Shown here: in pieces, positions 7,262 to 15,726 of the stretch
How the letters are laid out: each line of letters starts with the position of its first letter
Numbering within the stretch: the first letter of the stretch is position 1
Assembly (NCBI GenBank): GCA_035652535.1
Contig: DASRDP010000161.1
Span: 1 to 37,620, forward strand
Length of the DNA: 37,620 nucleotides
Direction of reading: 5' to 3'
Source: Chloroflexota bacterium
GTDB lineage: Bacteria; Chloroflexota; UBA6077; SHYK01
Program-made: the position numbers and the translations under genes
The notes under the pieces: generated by a model
What the model was told of the DNA's origin: nothing
What the model saw: only the letters and a program-made list of their open reading frames with translations
The model's database searches: none

Positions 7262-7789
7262 ATGCATAGACCTGGTATGCGGCTGTCAACCGGCTCCTCG
7301 ACTTCGGGACGGCAGCCCACCGCACACAGGAGGATTCGCGGGACGCTGGCCGCTCTCCTGACGGGGCTCGCGCTCCTCAGCGGCTGCACCCCCAGCCCCG
7401 GACCGAATCCGGCCATCCACCTCGGTCCTAACCTCTCCGCGGCATCCCTGAACGCCGATCCAAACGTGCCCGGCGACCCGAACATCGGGCGCCAGCTTTT
7501 CACAGACAGCAAGTTCTATCCTCCTAGCGGCTGCGCAAGCTGCCACACGCTTCGAAACGTCAGCTCCGGCATCTATCCCGGCGCGCCGAATCTCACGAAT
7601 GTCTCGCTCCGACCGACGCTGGCGGACAACGCCCTGCAAAACACGCCTGAGCAGATGAAAGCGTGGATCATGGACCCGCCATCCCAGAAGCCAAACGCGA
7701 AGATGCCGAAGCTGCAGAACATGACAGACGCGGATGCCGAGAATCTGACGGCGTTCCTGTACAGCCAGCCGTTCAATCCAGAGCAGTAG
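7262..7789 (+). CDS. Monohaem lipoprotein cytochrome c
   Basis: A class I-like cytochrome c anchored outside the membrane. The signal peptide is followed by a lipobox LLSGC (C42), and the single haem site is CASCH (C91, C94, H95). M148 in NAKMPK is the probable distal ligand. The last part (DADAENLTAFLYS) matches the C-terminal helix of cytochrome c. I chose ATG 7262 because GGAGG lies 5 nt upstream; a longer frame opens at 7220 without such a site. It precedes the ACIII locus on the same strand, but 355 nt separate them. It may be an electron acceptor of the complex or an extra subunit; that is inference. Confidence 0.88.
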   Translation: MHRPGMRLSTGSSTSGRQPTAHRRIRGTLAALLTGLALLSGCTPSPGPNPAIHLGPNLSAASLNADPNVPGDPNIGRQLFTDSKFYPPSGCASCHTLRNVSSGIYPGAPNLTNVSLRPTLADNALQNTPEQMKAWIMDPPSQKPNAKMPKLQNMTDADAENLTAFLYSQPFNPEQ

Positions 7790-8144
7790 CCAGCCAGGGG
7801 ACGAACCGCCCCCGTAATCCGAAAGGGAGCTCGCCGTATTACTACACCGCTGCGTGCCGCCCCATGCCGAGGGGAACCGTTCGAGCGCTGGTTGCGCACC
7901 GACTTGCGCATGGTGCAGAATGACGCGGCCCTCAACGGGTACCCGTCCGGGTGGCGATGTGCCGCGGGCGGTAAGGGCAGAATCCTTGTTCCAGCTCAAA
8001 CATAACGCCTAGGTTTGCTGGGCACTCAGGGAACGATATCGCACAAAACTTCGAGATCGTCGAACATCCGGGGGTGGGTGAAGCACGCGCCCGGACCGTC
8101 AGGACGACTCGCGGGCAACTTCAAGGGCGGAGACAGGGAGCTTC
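7790..8144 (+). other. Non-coding interval of 355 nt upstream of the ACIII genes
   Basis: I find no convincing coding frame here. It holds a palindrome CGGGTACCCG near 7937-7946 and a hairpin CAGC-TC-AAAC / GTTT-GCTG (7992-8020). A loose promoter-like pair, TTGTTC (7986) and TAGGTT (8010) with 18-nt spacing, overlaps the hairpin. The end carries GGGAG (8136-8140), the ribosome binding site of the next gene. It may be a structured 5' leader; no known riboswitch was recognised. Confidence 0.4.
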
Positions 8145-8438
8145 ATGGACCCAGTCATTCTCAGTACCGATCAATGGCTGCGCCTCAGCTCGAGCCTCCG
8201 GTTTCTCGTTCTCTTCGTGGGGCTGGTCGTGAATACCGCAATCTCGTTTCTCTTCGCCCACGCCGTCATTCCGTCGCTCGTCGGCTCGGGAGACCTTCCG
8301 CCAGGCGCCGAACGCCTGCGTGGAATTCTCTATCCGATTTCCGCAGTATCGGCCGCGCTGACGATCGTTGCATTTTCGGTTTCCATCGCGGGATTTGTAG
8401 CGGTGATCATGCAGTTCTACCCGCGGTTTGCGATCTAG
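8145..8438 (+). CDS. Small membrane protein at the head of the ACIII locus
   Basis: A 97-residue protein of no family I can name. Two transmembrane helices are visible, about residues 18-42 and 63-90, joined by a Pro/Gly-containing loop. The start is well supported by GGGAG at 8136-8140 before ATG 8145. Its stop (TAG) is followed at once by the ATG of the pentahaem cytochrome, so the two are tightly coupled. The position suggests an accessory or anchor subunit of the complex. It could also be a counterpart of the small ActG or ActH subunits of other complexes, but I see no sequence evidence for that. Confidence 0.75.
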   Translation: MDPVILSTDQWLRLSSSLRFLVLFVGLVVNTAISFLFAHAVIPSLVGSGDLPPGAERLRGILYPISAVSAALTIVAFSVSIAGFVAVIMQFYPRFAI

Positions 8439-9005
8439 ATGCTGATCGGCCTCCGACGGCTCGTCCTCGTAGCCGTACCCGCCGTCGGTATCGCCGCCCT
8501 TATCGCATTTATTACCGTCCTTGCTCCTCCGATGCTGGCGAGCATTCCGCATCCCGCGCCGAAGGAGCCGATCCATTTCGACCACAGCGTGCACGTGCAA
8601 ACCGCCGGCCTTGATTGCACCTTCTGCCATCGAACGACCGCGATCGGGGCGACGGCCGGGTATCCGGATGTGCAGCAGTGCATGTTCTGCCACCAGGTCA
8701 TCGCCTCGACGACCGCGTCGAACGCATCGCTCACGACCGCCGAAGCGCAGGACTCGCTCGACAAGATTCGACAGGCGTGGCAACAGCAGCAGCCGGTCAA
8801 CTGGGAGCGCGTCCATCGAATTCCCGATCACGTGCGCTTCCTCCACGAGGCGCACATCAATGCGGGCTTCCAATGTTCGACGTGCCACGGCGACGTGGGG
8901 AGCATGAGCCAGGTCGTGCAGGTCCGACCGCTAAACATGGGCGATTGTGTCGGCTGCCACCGAGACAATGGCGCGCCGACGGAGTGTGCGACGTGTCACA
9001 AGTGA
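8439..9005 (+). CDS. actA: Pentahaem cytochrome c, ACIII subunit ActA-like
   Basis: The electron-exit cytochrome of alternative complex III, held to the outer face of the membrane. One N-terminal helix (about residues 8-28) anchors it. Five CxxCH sites are present: 60-64, 81-85, 146-150, 170-174 and 183-187. Additional histidines (H46, H49, H131, H136, H139) could be distal ligands. HFDHSVHV before the first haem is typical of multihaem cytochromes of the NrfH/ActA kind. The length (188) is close to known ActA. It is directly joined to the small membrane protein gene in front and lies 18 nt before actB1. Confidence 0.9.
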   Translation: MLIGLRRLVLVAVPAVGIAALIAFITVLAPPMLASIPHPAPKEPIHFDHSVHVQTAGLDCTFCHRTTAIGATAGYPDVQQCMFCHQVIASTTASNASLTTAEAQDSLDKIRQAWQQQQPVNWERVHRIPDHVRFLHEAHINAGFQCSTCHGDVGSMSQVVQVRPLNMGDCVGCHRDNGAPTECATCHK

Positions 9006-9023
9006 CGACGAGGGGTATGCGCC

Positions 9024-11360
9024 ATGGGACGTGAGGAGCGGCGCAGCCAGGACGCGCCCCCGCCTGGATTGAGCCTGACTCGCCGCCAGTTCTTGCTGGG
9101 CTCTGCCGCCTCCGCGGCAGGAGCCGTGATGTTCGCGAGCTGCGCGCCGCCCCCAACCTCGGAATACGAGGGGCAAAGCCGGGTCAGCGTCTCGAACGAC
9201 GTTCTCACGGCCTTCGAGAATATGTACGCCACCGGCTGTCAGCAGTGCGGCGCCGGCTGTGGAGCTGTCGTTCGGGTGGTGGAGGGCAGATCCAAGAAGA
9301 TCGACGGCAATCCAGACCATCCCGTGAATTTCGGCAAGATGTGCGCCCGCGGGCTCGCGGCGGTTGAGGAGCAATACCACCCGGATCGGATCGAGTCGCC
9401 GCTCCGACAGACCGGCCCGCGAGGCCACGGCGTCTTCAGCCCCGTCTCGTGGAATGATGCCCTCGACGTCCTCGTCACCCGTATCGGGAACCTCCAGCAG
9501 GCTGGCCAGGGGCGGAACGTCGCCTTTCTGACGCCGCCGCTCCGGGGCCACCGCGCCCTCATCGCCGATCGCTTCTCGCGAACATTGGGCGCCCAGTGGC
9601 TGACGCTGGAGACAATCAATGAAGCGCCCTTCCGCGAGGCAGTCCGGCGCGTGTTCGGCCAGGCTACCCTGCCGAGATTCGACATCCAGAACGCGCGCTA
9701 CGTTCTCTCCTTTGGCGCGGACTGGCTCGGCACGTGGCTTTCGCCGGTGCACTATGGCACCCAATACGGCATCTTCCGCCAGGGGAACTACCGACTGAAT
9801 CAGTTCTCGCCGAAGCAGAGCCGTTCGCGCGGACACATGGTTCACGTCGACACCCGATTCTCGATGACCGCGGCCAACGCGGACGAGTGGGTCCCGGTCC
9901 CCCCCGGTGGGGAAGGGTTGCTCGCCCTGGGAATGGCCCAGGTCATCATGTCCGAAGGCCTGGGTGACCCGAATGGCGTGCAAGCCCTGGGCGGCGCCCG
10001 CGGGCTCGACGCCTACACGCCCGACCGCGTGTCCCAGCAGACCGGGGTTCCCGCGGAAGACATTCGACGGCTCGCGCGCGAGTTCGCCAGCCAGCGTCCG
10101 AGCATCGCCATTGGTGGTGGGCTCGCGGGCGCGCAAACCAACGGCACAGACGCGCTGACCGCGATCCTCGCCCTCAACCTCCTGGTCGGCAATGTCGGCC
10201 AACAGGGCGGGGTGATGCTCAACCCACCCCCCGCGATCCAGGGCCTGCCGGCGCCATCGGCGCCGAGCCGGCTGGCCGACTGGCAGTCCCTCGCCGGGCA
10301 GCTTCGGTCTGGCCAGACGCAGGCCGTGTTGCTTCACAACGTGAACCCTGTGCACGGGCTCCCGTCCGCGCTGCAATTTCGCGAGGCGCTGATGGGTGCG
10401 CCGTTTATCGTAAGCTTCTCCAGCTTCATGGACGAGACCACGGCCCTGGCCGACCTGGTCCTTCCGTCGCATCTGCCGCTCGAAGATTGGGGCGACGACA
10501 TCCCCGATCCAGGACCTGGCTTCCAGGTCGTGACCGTGCAGCAGCCAGTCGTTCGCCCACTGTACGACACGCGAAGCGTGTGGGACGTCCTCCTAACGGT
10601 GGGTGGTGAGCTCGGAGGGCCGTTTGCCGCGGCGCTCCCATGGGATACCCTGCGCGATGCGATTCGGGACGGCGCTCGAGCGCTCCAGCAAGAACAGCGC
10701 GGGAACATTCGAGACGCGGATTTCGAGCGCTTCTGGAACAAGCTGCTCCAGCAGGGCGGCTGGTGGGATGAGTCGCGGACTGGCGGGTCCCCGGGAGCGC
10801 CGTCAGTCCAGGGCTTCTCAGCGGTGCAGCCGGCGCAGTTCGATGGTGATAGCAGCTACCCGTACTCGCTCGTCGCGTTTCCGCACCACACGCTGGGCGC
10901 CGGCGAGTATGCCCATATCCCCTGGCTGCAGGCGACGCCGGACCCCATCACGAGCGCCACGTGGCAAACGTGGGTCGAGATCAATCCGGACGACGCGCGG
11001 AGCAAAGGGATCCAGGAAGGGGACATCGTCGCCATCGAGTCGCGGGACGGGGGAAGGCTCGAAGTTCCGGCGTACATCACGCCCGCCGCGCAGCGAAACG
11101 TTCTCGCCATTCCCATGGGCCAGGGCCACACAAACTACACGCGGTACGGGTCCCGGGACGGCAACATGCGCGGTGTCAACCCGCTCGATCTCCTCGCGCC
11201 GCTGACCGATCAAACAACGGGGGCTTTCGCATACGGGGCAACCCGCGTGAGGCTGACGAAGACGGGGCGCCACGTCAATATTCCGAAATTCGAAGGCAAC
11301 GTCGTGCCCGTGCAGCTGCCGGGAGAAGAAGTCATCGAGATCACCCGAGGGGAACCGTGA
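9024..11360 (+). CDS. actB1: ACIII large subunit B1: Tat-exported molybdopterin-oxidoreductase-like protein
   Basis: A 778-residue protein with the fold of the DMSO reductase (MopB) family; in ACIII this module is thought to be structural. The Tat signal is LTRRQFLLG (R20-R21), followed by FASC (C40), so it may be a Tat lipoprotein. A complete C72-x2-C75-x3-C79...C107 motif could bind one [4Fe-4S] cluster. At the usual molybdenum-ligand region (about residues 195-215, TLETINEAPFREA) there is no Cys, Ser or Sec, which argues against catalysis. The C-terminal domain (PQGQGHTNY-like segment, IPMGQGHTNYTRYG) is present. In characterised ACIII, B1 and B2 are one chain; here B2 is the next gene. 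Confidence 0.88.
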   Translation: MGREERRSQDAPPPGLSLTRRQFLLGSAASAAGAVMFASCAPPPTSEYEGQSRVSVSNDVLTAFENMYATGCQQCGAGCGAVVRVVEGRSKKIDGNPDHPVNFGKMCARGLAAVEEQYHPDRIESPLRQTGPRGHGVFSPVSWNDALDVLVTRIGNLQQAGQGRNVAFLTPPLRGHRALIADRFSRTLGAQWLTLETINEAPFREAVRRVFGQATLPRFDIQNARYVLSFGADWLGTWLSPVHYGTQYGIFRQGNYRLNQFSPKQSRSRGHMVHVDTRFSMTAANADEWVPVPPGGEGLLALGMAQVIMSEGLGDPNGVQALGGARGLDAYTPDRVSQQTGVPAEDIRRLAREFASQRPSIAIGGGLAGAQTNGTDALTAILALNLLVGNVGQQGGVMLNPPPAIQGLPAPSAPSRLADWQSLAGQLRSGQTQAVLLHNVNPVHGLPSALQFREALMGAPFIVSFSSFMDETTALADLVLPSHLPLEDWGDDIPDPGPGFQVVTVQQPVVRPLYDTRSVWDVLLTVGGELGGPFAAALPWDTLRDAIRDGARALQQEQRGNIRDADFERFWNKLLQQGGWWDESRTGGSPGAPSVQGFSAVQPAQFDGDSSYPYSLVAFPHHTLGAGEYAHIPWLQATPDPITSATWQTWVEINPDDARSKGIQEGDIVAIESRDGGRLEVPAYITPAAQRNVLAIPMGQGHTNYTRYGSRDGNMRGVNPLDLLAPLTDQTTGAFAYGATRVRLTKTGRHVNIPKFEGNVVPVQLPGEEVIEITRGEP

Positions 11361-11408
11361 TGCGCCGCCTCCGCGCGTCACGCCTTGTGGGGCCGAGCAG
11401 GAGGATGC

Positions 11409-12203
11409 ATGGCGCAGATTGAGCCGCCTCCGGGTGCAGTCCAGAACCCAGCGGGCGAGAGCCCGCACCAGTGGGGGATGGTCGTCGACATCGATCGATG
11501 CACCGGATGCCAGGCGTGCGTGGTGGCATGCCAGGCCGAAAACAACGTCCCCATTAACGATGAGCAGCACTTCCTCCAACACCGCTCCAAAGAGTGGATC
11601 CGGGTCGAGCGCTACTGGGAGATCAAGAAGCTCCCCGACGGCACGACGGACACCAAGAGCGTCAAGGCGCGCTTCCTGCCCGTGCTCTGCCAGCACTGCC
11701 AGAACGCGCCGTGCGAGCCTGTGTGCCCCGTGTACGCCATTTATCACAGCAACGACGGCCTGAACGTTCAGGTCTACAACCGCTGCGTGGGGACGCGCTA
11801 TTGCGCGAACAACTGCCAGTGGAACGTGCGATTCTTCAACTTTGAAGACGCCGATTGGCCGGAGCCTCTCGGTTCCCAGCTCAATCCCGATGTGACGGTC
11901 CGCGTGAAGGGCTTGATCGAGAAGTGCACCTTCTGCATCCACCGCATCATGCACGCGAAGCGGAACGAGAAACTTTCGAACCGTTTGATCCGCGACGGCG
12001 ACGTGCAGCCAGCGTGCGCGCAGGCATGCCCCACTGACGCGCTCGTGTTCGGCGATTGGAAAGAGGACAACAGCCGAATTAATCGCCTGGCCCGGGATCA
12101 GCGGAGCTATCAGCTTCTGGGGGAACTGGGCACCGAGCCGGTCGTCGTGTACCTGAAAAAAGTCGACCCAAACGCGGCGGAGACGCCCGCGGCGCGACGG
12201 TAG
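11409..12203 (+). CDS. actB2: ACIII iron-sulfur subunit B2 (four-cluster ferredoxin-like)
   Basis: The electron-wire subunit that receives electrons from the NrfD-type membrane subunits. All 15 cysteines fall in cluster motifs: C31/34/37/41, C94/97/102/106, C126/132/136, C173/176 and C203/207. That is the number needed for three [4Fe-4S] plus one [3Fe-4S]. The segment NRCVGTRYCANNC, with only three cysteines, is the hallmark of ActB. The start is ATG 11409, preceded by AGGAGG (11399-11404); an in-frame GTG at 11385 is unsupported. No signal peptide is seen, so export would rely on the Tat signal of ActB1. Its stop codon lies inside a short tandem repeat. Confidence 0.92.
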   Translation: MAQIEPPPGAVQNPAGESPHQWGMVVDIDRCTGCQACVVACQAENNVPINDEQHFLQHRSKEWIRVERYWEIKKLPDGTTDTKSVKARFLPVLCQHCQNAPCEPVCPVYAIYHSNDGLNVQVYNRCVGTRYCANNCQWNVRFFNFEDADWPEPLGSQLNPDVTVRVKGLIEKCTFCIHRIMHAKRNEKLSNRLIRDGDVQPACAQACPTDALVFGDWKEDNSRINRLARDQRSYQLLGELGTEPVVVYLKKVDPNAAETPAARR

Positions 12204-12252
12204 CGTTCGCCATCTCGGAGCTGACGGTAGCGTTCGACATTTCGAGACTGGA
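12199..12252 (+). repeat. Imperfect tandem duplication, two 27-nt units
   Basis: Units 12199-12225 and 12226-12252 both begin GGTAGCGTTCG and match at 20 of 27 positions. The first unit contains the TAG stop of actB2; the second ends at the first base of the next gene's ATG. The repeat fills the whole gap between the two genes. Confidence 0.75.
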
Positions 12253-13616
12253 TGAAGATGACTGAAGCAGCCAACCATCACGCGGCGATCCAGACGCCGG
12301 AGGAAGTTACCCACGACCTCCTCGGCAGGCTTCGCGCAACCGGCGGGGTATGGCTCGCATTTATTTTGCTCGTGCTGTTGGCAGCCGCGGGCGCCGTTCG
12401 GCTGTCGATCATGGCCGCGAGTGGTCCGCAGCCGCTCACCAACTGGGGCTACGCCGCGGCAACGCTCGCATTCCTCGTGTCCACCGCGCAAGCCGCGCCC
12501 ATTTTGTCGTTCGCGTCTCGCCTTGCCAAAGGCTACTGGGCCATCCCGATCCGTCGCGCTAGCGACCTCCTCGGCATCTCAGGGATTGTAACGACGCCGC
12601 TTTTCATCGTGCTCCTGTTGGCGCTGCCCGATTGGCGGGGCCGGGTGAGTATCTGGAACGCGAATGAAACATGGCCCGGCGCCCCCTTCGTGTGGGACAC
12701 GATCGCCATCCTCCTCCTGACCGTCGCTGGCCTCGCAATCATCTACGTCGGATCCCTGCCCGACCTCGCGGCGGCTCGAGACGTACACGGCAGCCGCCTC
12801 GCGGGCATCCTGGCTCTCGGTTGGCATGGCCGAGGGCGCCAGTGGGCCGTCCTGTCGACCGGAATCATCCTCCTCGGCGGCTTCTACCTCATGTGGTTCC
12901 CGTACGTTCACCTCTTTGTGGTCAGCGATCTGGGAATGGCGCTCGTGCCGGGTTGGAAGAGCTCCCTCATGCCTCCATACCACGCCGTCGCGGGCCTGCA
13001 GGCGGGGCTGAGCACCGCGCTCGTCATATCGCTCGTGCTTCGGCGCGTGGCGGGGCTCGAGCGCTACATCGGAATCGACCCCTTCTGGGGCGCTTCGAAG
13101 ATTTTGCTCGGGCTGACGCTCCTCTTCTTCTACTTCACATGGGCGGAGTTTCTGCCCATCTGGTACGGGCGAACTCCGGAGGAGATCGGCCTCATCGGGA
13201 CGTTGATGCTCGGCCCGTTCCTTCCCCTCATGGTCGGCTCCTTCGTGCTCAACTTTATCGCTCCTTTTGTCCTCCTGATCTGGAACCCGATTCGAAAGAG
13301 CGCGATGGGGCCAGCCCTCGTGGGACTGATCATCGTCATCGGGAACTTTGTCGATCGGGTACGGATCTATGTCGCTTCCTGGTCCGTCGCAGGGCCGGTT
13401 GGACAGGAGATCACGACGTATCCACCGATCCGGCCTCCGCAGGTCGGTGACATCGCGATCATCGTGGGCGCCCTCGCAGCGCTGGGCCTGCTATACATCG
13501 CAGCGCTCCGCGTGCTTCCGCCCATCTCTCTGTGGGAGTACAAAACGACGCTCTTGCTCCGGGCCGAGCGACGATTCGGAAGAACCGAGGTGGGGGTCGT
13601 TGCGAAGCCACGCTAG
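12252..13616 (+). CDS. actF: ACIII integral membrane subunit, ActF-like (NrfD superfamily)
   Basis: A 454-residue polytopic protein with about ten transmembrane helices and a soluble N-terminus of about 30 residues. The segment DLGMALVPGWKSSLMPPYHAVAG resembles the NrfD/ActC quinol-side loop. FTWAEFLPIWYGRTPEE (around residue 296-312) is the pattern I associate with ActF rather than ActC. It would form the second membrane half-module of ACIII. In described operons actF follows actE; here it sits between actB2 and actC. Start choice is uncertain: ATG 12252 or ATG 12258, neither with a strong Shine-Dalgarno. A second, divergent ActC is the alternative reading. Confidence 0.75.
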   Translation: MKMTEAANHHAAIQTPEEVTHDLLGRLRATGGVWLAFILLVLLAAAGAVRLSIMAASGPQPLTNWGYAAATLAFLVSTAQAAPILSFASRLAKGYWAIPIRRASDLLGISGIVTTPLFIVLLLALPDWRGRVSIWNANETWPGAPFVWDTIAILLLTVAGLAIIYVGSLPDLAAARDVHGSRLAGILALGWHGRGRQWAVLSTGIILLGGFYLMWFPYVHLFVVSDLGMALVPGWKSSLMPPYHAVAGLQAGLSTALVISLVLRRVAGLERYIGIDPFWGASKILLGLTLLFFYFTWAEFLPIWYGRTPEEIGLIGTLMLGPFLPLMVGSFVLNFIAPFVLLIWNPIRKSAMGPALVGLIIVIGNFVDRVRIYVASWSVAGPVGQEITTYPPIRPPQVGDIAIIVGALAALGLLYIAALRVLPPISLWEYKTTLLLRAERRFGRTEVGVVAKPR

Positions 13617-13690
13617 CCGCCCGAAAGCATGGACGCCAGCACGGAAAGCGGTTTCGAGGACGAAAATGAACCACACAATGAGGGGGGCCA

Positions 13691-15064
13691 ATGCAGGAAC
13701 GGCGTGATCTGGCAGCGCCCAAGATCAACGCGGATCTGCTGAACTTTGCGCTGAAGACGCCGCTCTGGTTCTGGGGCGCAGCGATCGGCCTCGGACTGAT
13801 CTTCGGCGCGGGCGTGATCTCATTCATCCTGATGCTGTGGTTCGGGCTGACGCTCCTCGGATACACCTACGTACAGTATTGGGGCGTTTTGATCACCAAC
13901 TTCGTCTTCTGGGTTGGTATCAGCCACGCCGGCGTCATGATCTCCGCGATCTTACGGTTGACCCAGGCCGAGTGGCGGCGCCCCGTGACCCGCGCCGCGG
14001 AGGTCATGACCGTCTTCGCGCTCGCCACCGCCGCCACGTTCCCGCTCATTCATACGGGCAGGCCGTGGCGCGTGCCCTATTGGGTGTTCCCATACGACTT
14101 CTCCCGGGGGATCTTCCCCGACGTCCGGTCGGCACTGATCTGGGACCCGAGCGCGATCTTCACCTACCTGTCGTCGAGCGCGATGTTCATCTTCATCGCG
14201 TTGATTCCCGACCTCGCCATCGCGCGCGAGCAGTCGACGGGCTGGCGGCGGCCGTTTTATACCATCGTGTCCCTCGGCTTCCGGGGCACCAAGCGCCAGT
14301 GGCAGCTCCAGACCATCGCGGGGATCCTCCTTTCAGCATTGATCCTCCCGGTCTTCGTTTCCGTCCACTCCATCGTGTCGTGGGACTTCGCCATGGCGAT
14401 TACGCCGGGCTGGCACTCGACGGTGTTCCCGCCGTACTTCGTTATCGGGGCCGTTCACTCTGGCGTCTCCGCGGTGGCGACGCTCATGGCGATCCTCCGA
14501 TGGGTGTTCCATCTGGAAGACTACATTACGCCCGACCACTTCGACGCGCTGGGCAGGCTGCTCATCGTGGTGGTCAACACCTGGGCCTTCTTCTTCCTGA
14601 TGGACATGTATTTCGGCATCGCGGGGCGCGAACCGGATGAACTCGCCGTTTGGGAGCTCCGCGTCTTCGAGCCGCCCTTCAATGTGATCTTCCCGGTCTT
14701 CTTATTGTGCGGATACATCATCCCCATGAGCTTCTGGGTATTCAAAAAAGTGCGGCGAAACATCCCGCTGATGTTTGTGACGTCGATCATCGCCAATGTG
14801 GGGATGTGGCTCGAGCGCTGGATCATCATCGTCCCGCCCGTATCGGAAAAGCGGCCGTTCCCGTTCATGTGGATCCCCGTGTATTCCGTCCAGCCGATCG
14901 AGGTGATCTTGGTGGCCGCCTCGTTCGCCCTCGTGAGCCTTGGCATCCTTCTTTTCTCGAAGTTCTTCCCGATCATTCCGCTCTTCGACATCAAAGAGGG
15001 TCAGGTCCTGAAACAGACAGTCCGGGTTGGACGAGTCACCGTTCCTGGGATTATTCGCGAATGA
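13691..15064 (+). CDS. actC: ACIII quinol-binding membrane subunit ActC (NrfD/PsrC family)
   Basis: A 457-residue NrfD-type protein with about ten transmembrane helices, expected to hold the menaquinol oxidation site and pass electrons to ActB2. Typical blocks are NFVFWVGISHAGVMISAILRL, HTGRPWRVPYW, SVHSIVSWDFAMAITPGWH and VFPPYFVIGAVHSGVSAVA. The acidic/histidine residues in the helices near HSIVSWDFA and HFDALG may take part in quinone chemistry or proton movement. The start is ATG 13691, preceded by GAGGGGGG. It lies 74 nt after the ActF-like gene and 123 nt before actD. Confidence 0.92.
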   Translation: MQERRDLAAPKINADLLNFALKTPLWFWGAAIGLGLIFGAGVISFILMLWFGLTLLGYTYVQYWGVLITNFVFWVGISHAGVMISAILRLTQAEWRRPVTRAAEVMTVFALATAATFPLIHTGRPWRVPYWVFPYDFSRGIFPDVRSALIWDPSAIFTYLSSSAMFIFIALIPDLAIAREQSTGWRRPFYTIVSLGFRGTKRQWQLQTIAGILLSALILPVFVSVHSIVSWDFAMAITPGWHSTVFPPYFVIGAVHSGVSAVATLMAILRWVFHLEDYITPDHFDALGRLLIVVVNTWAFFFLMDMYFGIAGREPDELAVWELRVFEPPFNVIFPVFLLCGYIIPMSFWVFKKVRRNIPLMFVTSIIANVGMWLERWIIIVPPVSEKRPFPFMWIPVYSVQPIEVILVAASFALVSLGILLFSKFFPIIPLFDIKEGQVLKQTVRVGRVTVPGIIRE

Positions 15065-15187
15065 CCCGCAACCAGCGAAGCCGTCCCCCGGAATCGTTTC
15101 GCGCGTTGGATCCGCGGCGCGGGTCATCGGTCGAACAGCGCTCGCGTGTGACCGGCGTCTTTCCAGCCCCGTAGAGGAGGTCAGCAA

Positions 15188-15721
15188 ATGGCAACATCCG
15201 TCGGCGGAAACCTGCTTGGCTTGTTTCGCGACCCCGATCAGGTCGCCAATGCAATCGACGGATTGCGGGCCGCGGGAATCCCCGGCTCGAACATCAAGAC
15301 CTATACAGACGTTCCGTATCCGGACGGCGCGTTCGGCGAGGAGCCTGAGCGACACCGGCTCTACGTGTTCCCTTTCATGGGTGGCGTTTGCGGGTTTTCC
15401 GTCGGCCTCTTGATCACGATCGGAACGCAGATGGCGTATCCGCTGGTCACCGGCGGCAAGCCGATTCTCTCGGTGCCCCCCATGGTCAACGTCATGTATG
15501 AGGGCACGATGCTGGGCGCGATCCTCTTTACCGTGCTGGGGATCATCTTCGAGTCCCGGCTGCCCGACTTCACAAGTGCGCCCTACGACCCGCGAATCAG
15601 CGAAGGGTACATCGGGCTGCTTGTGACGCGTGCCGATGGACGCCTCGATGCTGTCGAACGGGCGATGCGCGATGCCGGCGCTATCGACATCGTCAGCCAG
15701 CGCTCCGGCGCAAGGACCTAG
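15188..15721 (+). CDS. actD: ACIII subunit ActD (DUF3341)
   Basis: A 177-residue membrane protein of the DUF3341 family, found with NrfD-type subunits in ACIII. The soluble N-terminal part has LLGLFRDPDQVANAIDGLRAAG, typical of the family. Two transmembrane helices follow (about residues 60-82 and 103-122), separated by a conserved-looking loop with Gly-Gly-Lys-Pro. The C-terminal part LVTRADGRLDAVERAMRDAGA is a second small soluble domain. The start ATG 15188 has GAGGAGG at 15174-15180. The stop is 5 nt before actE. Confidence 0.92.
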   Translation: MATSVGGNLLGLFRDPDQVANAIDGLRAAGIPGSNIKTYTDVPYPDGAFGEEPERHRLYVFPFMGGVCGFSVGLLITIGTQMAYPLVTGGKPILSVPPMVNVMYEGTMLGAILFTVLGIIFESRLPDFTSAPYDPRISEGYIGLLVTRADGRLDAVERAMRDAGAIDIVSQRSGART

Positions 15722-15726
15722 CCGTC

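Noticed and set aside
8931-12491. Minus-strand open frames of 513 and 557 codons opposite actB1 and actB2
   Set aside because: They are antisense shadows of genes with clear Cys motifs and a Tat signal; no conserved features were seen in them.
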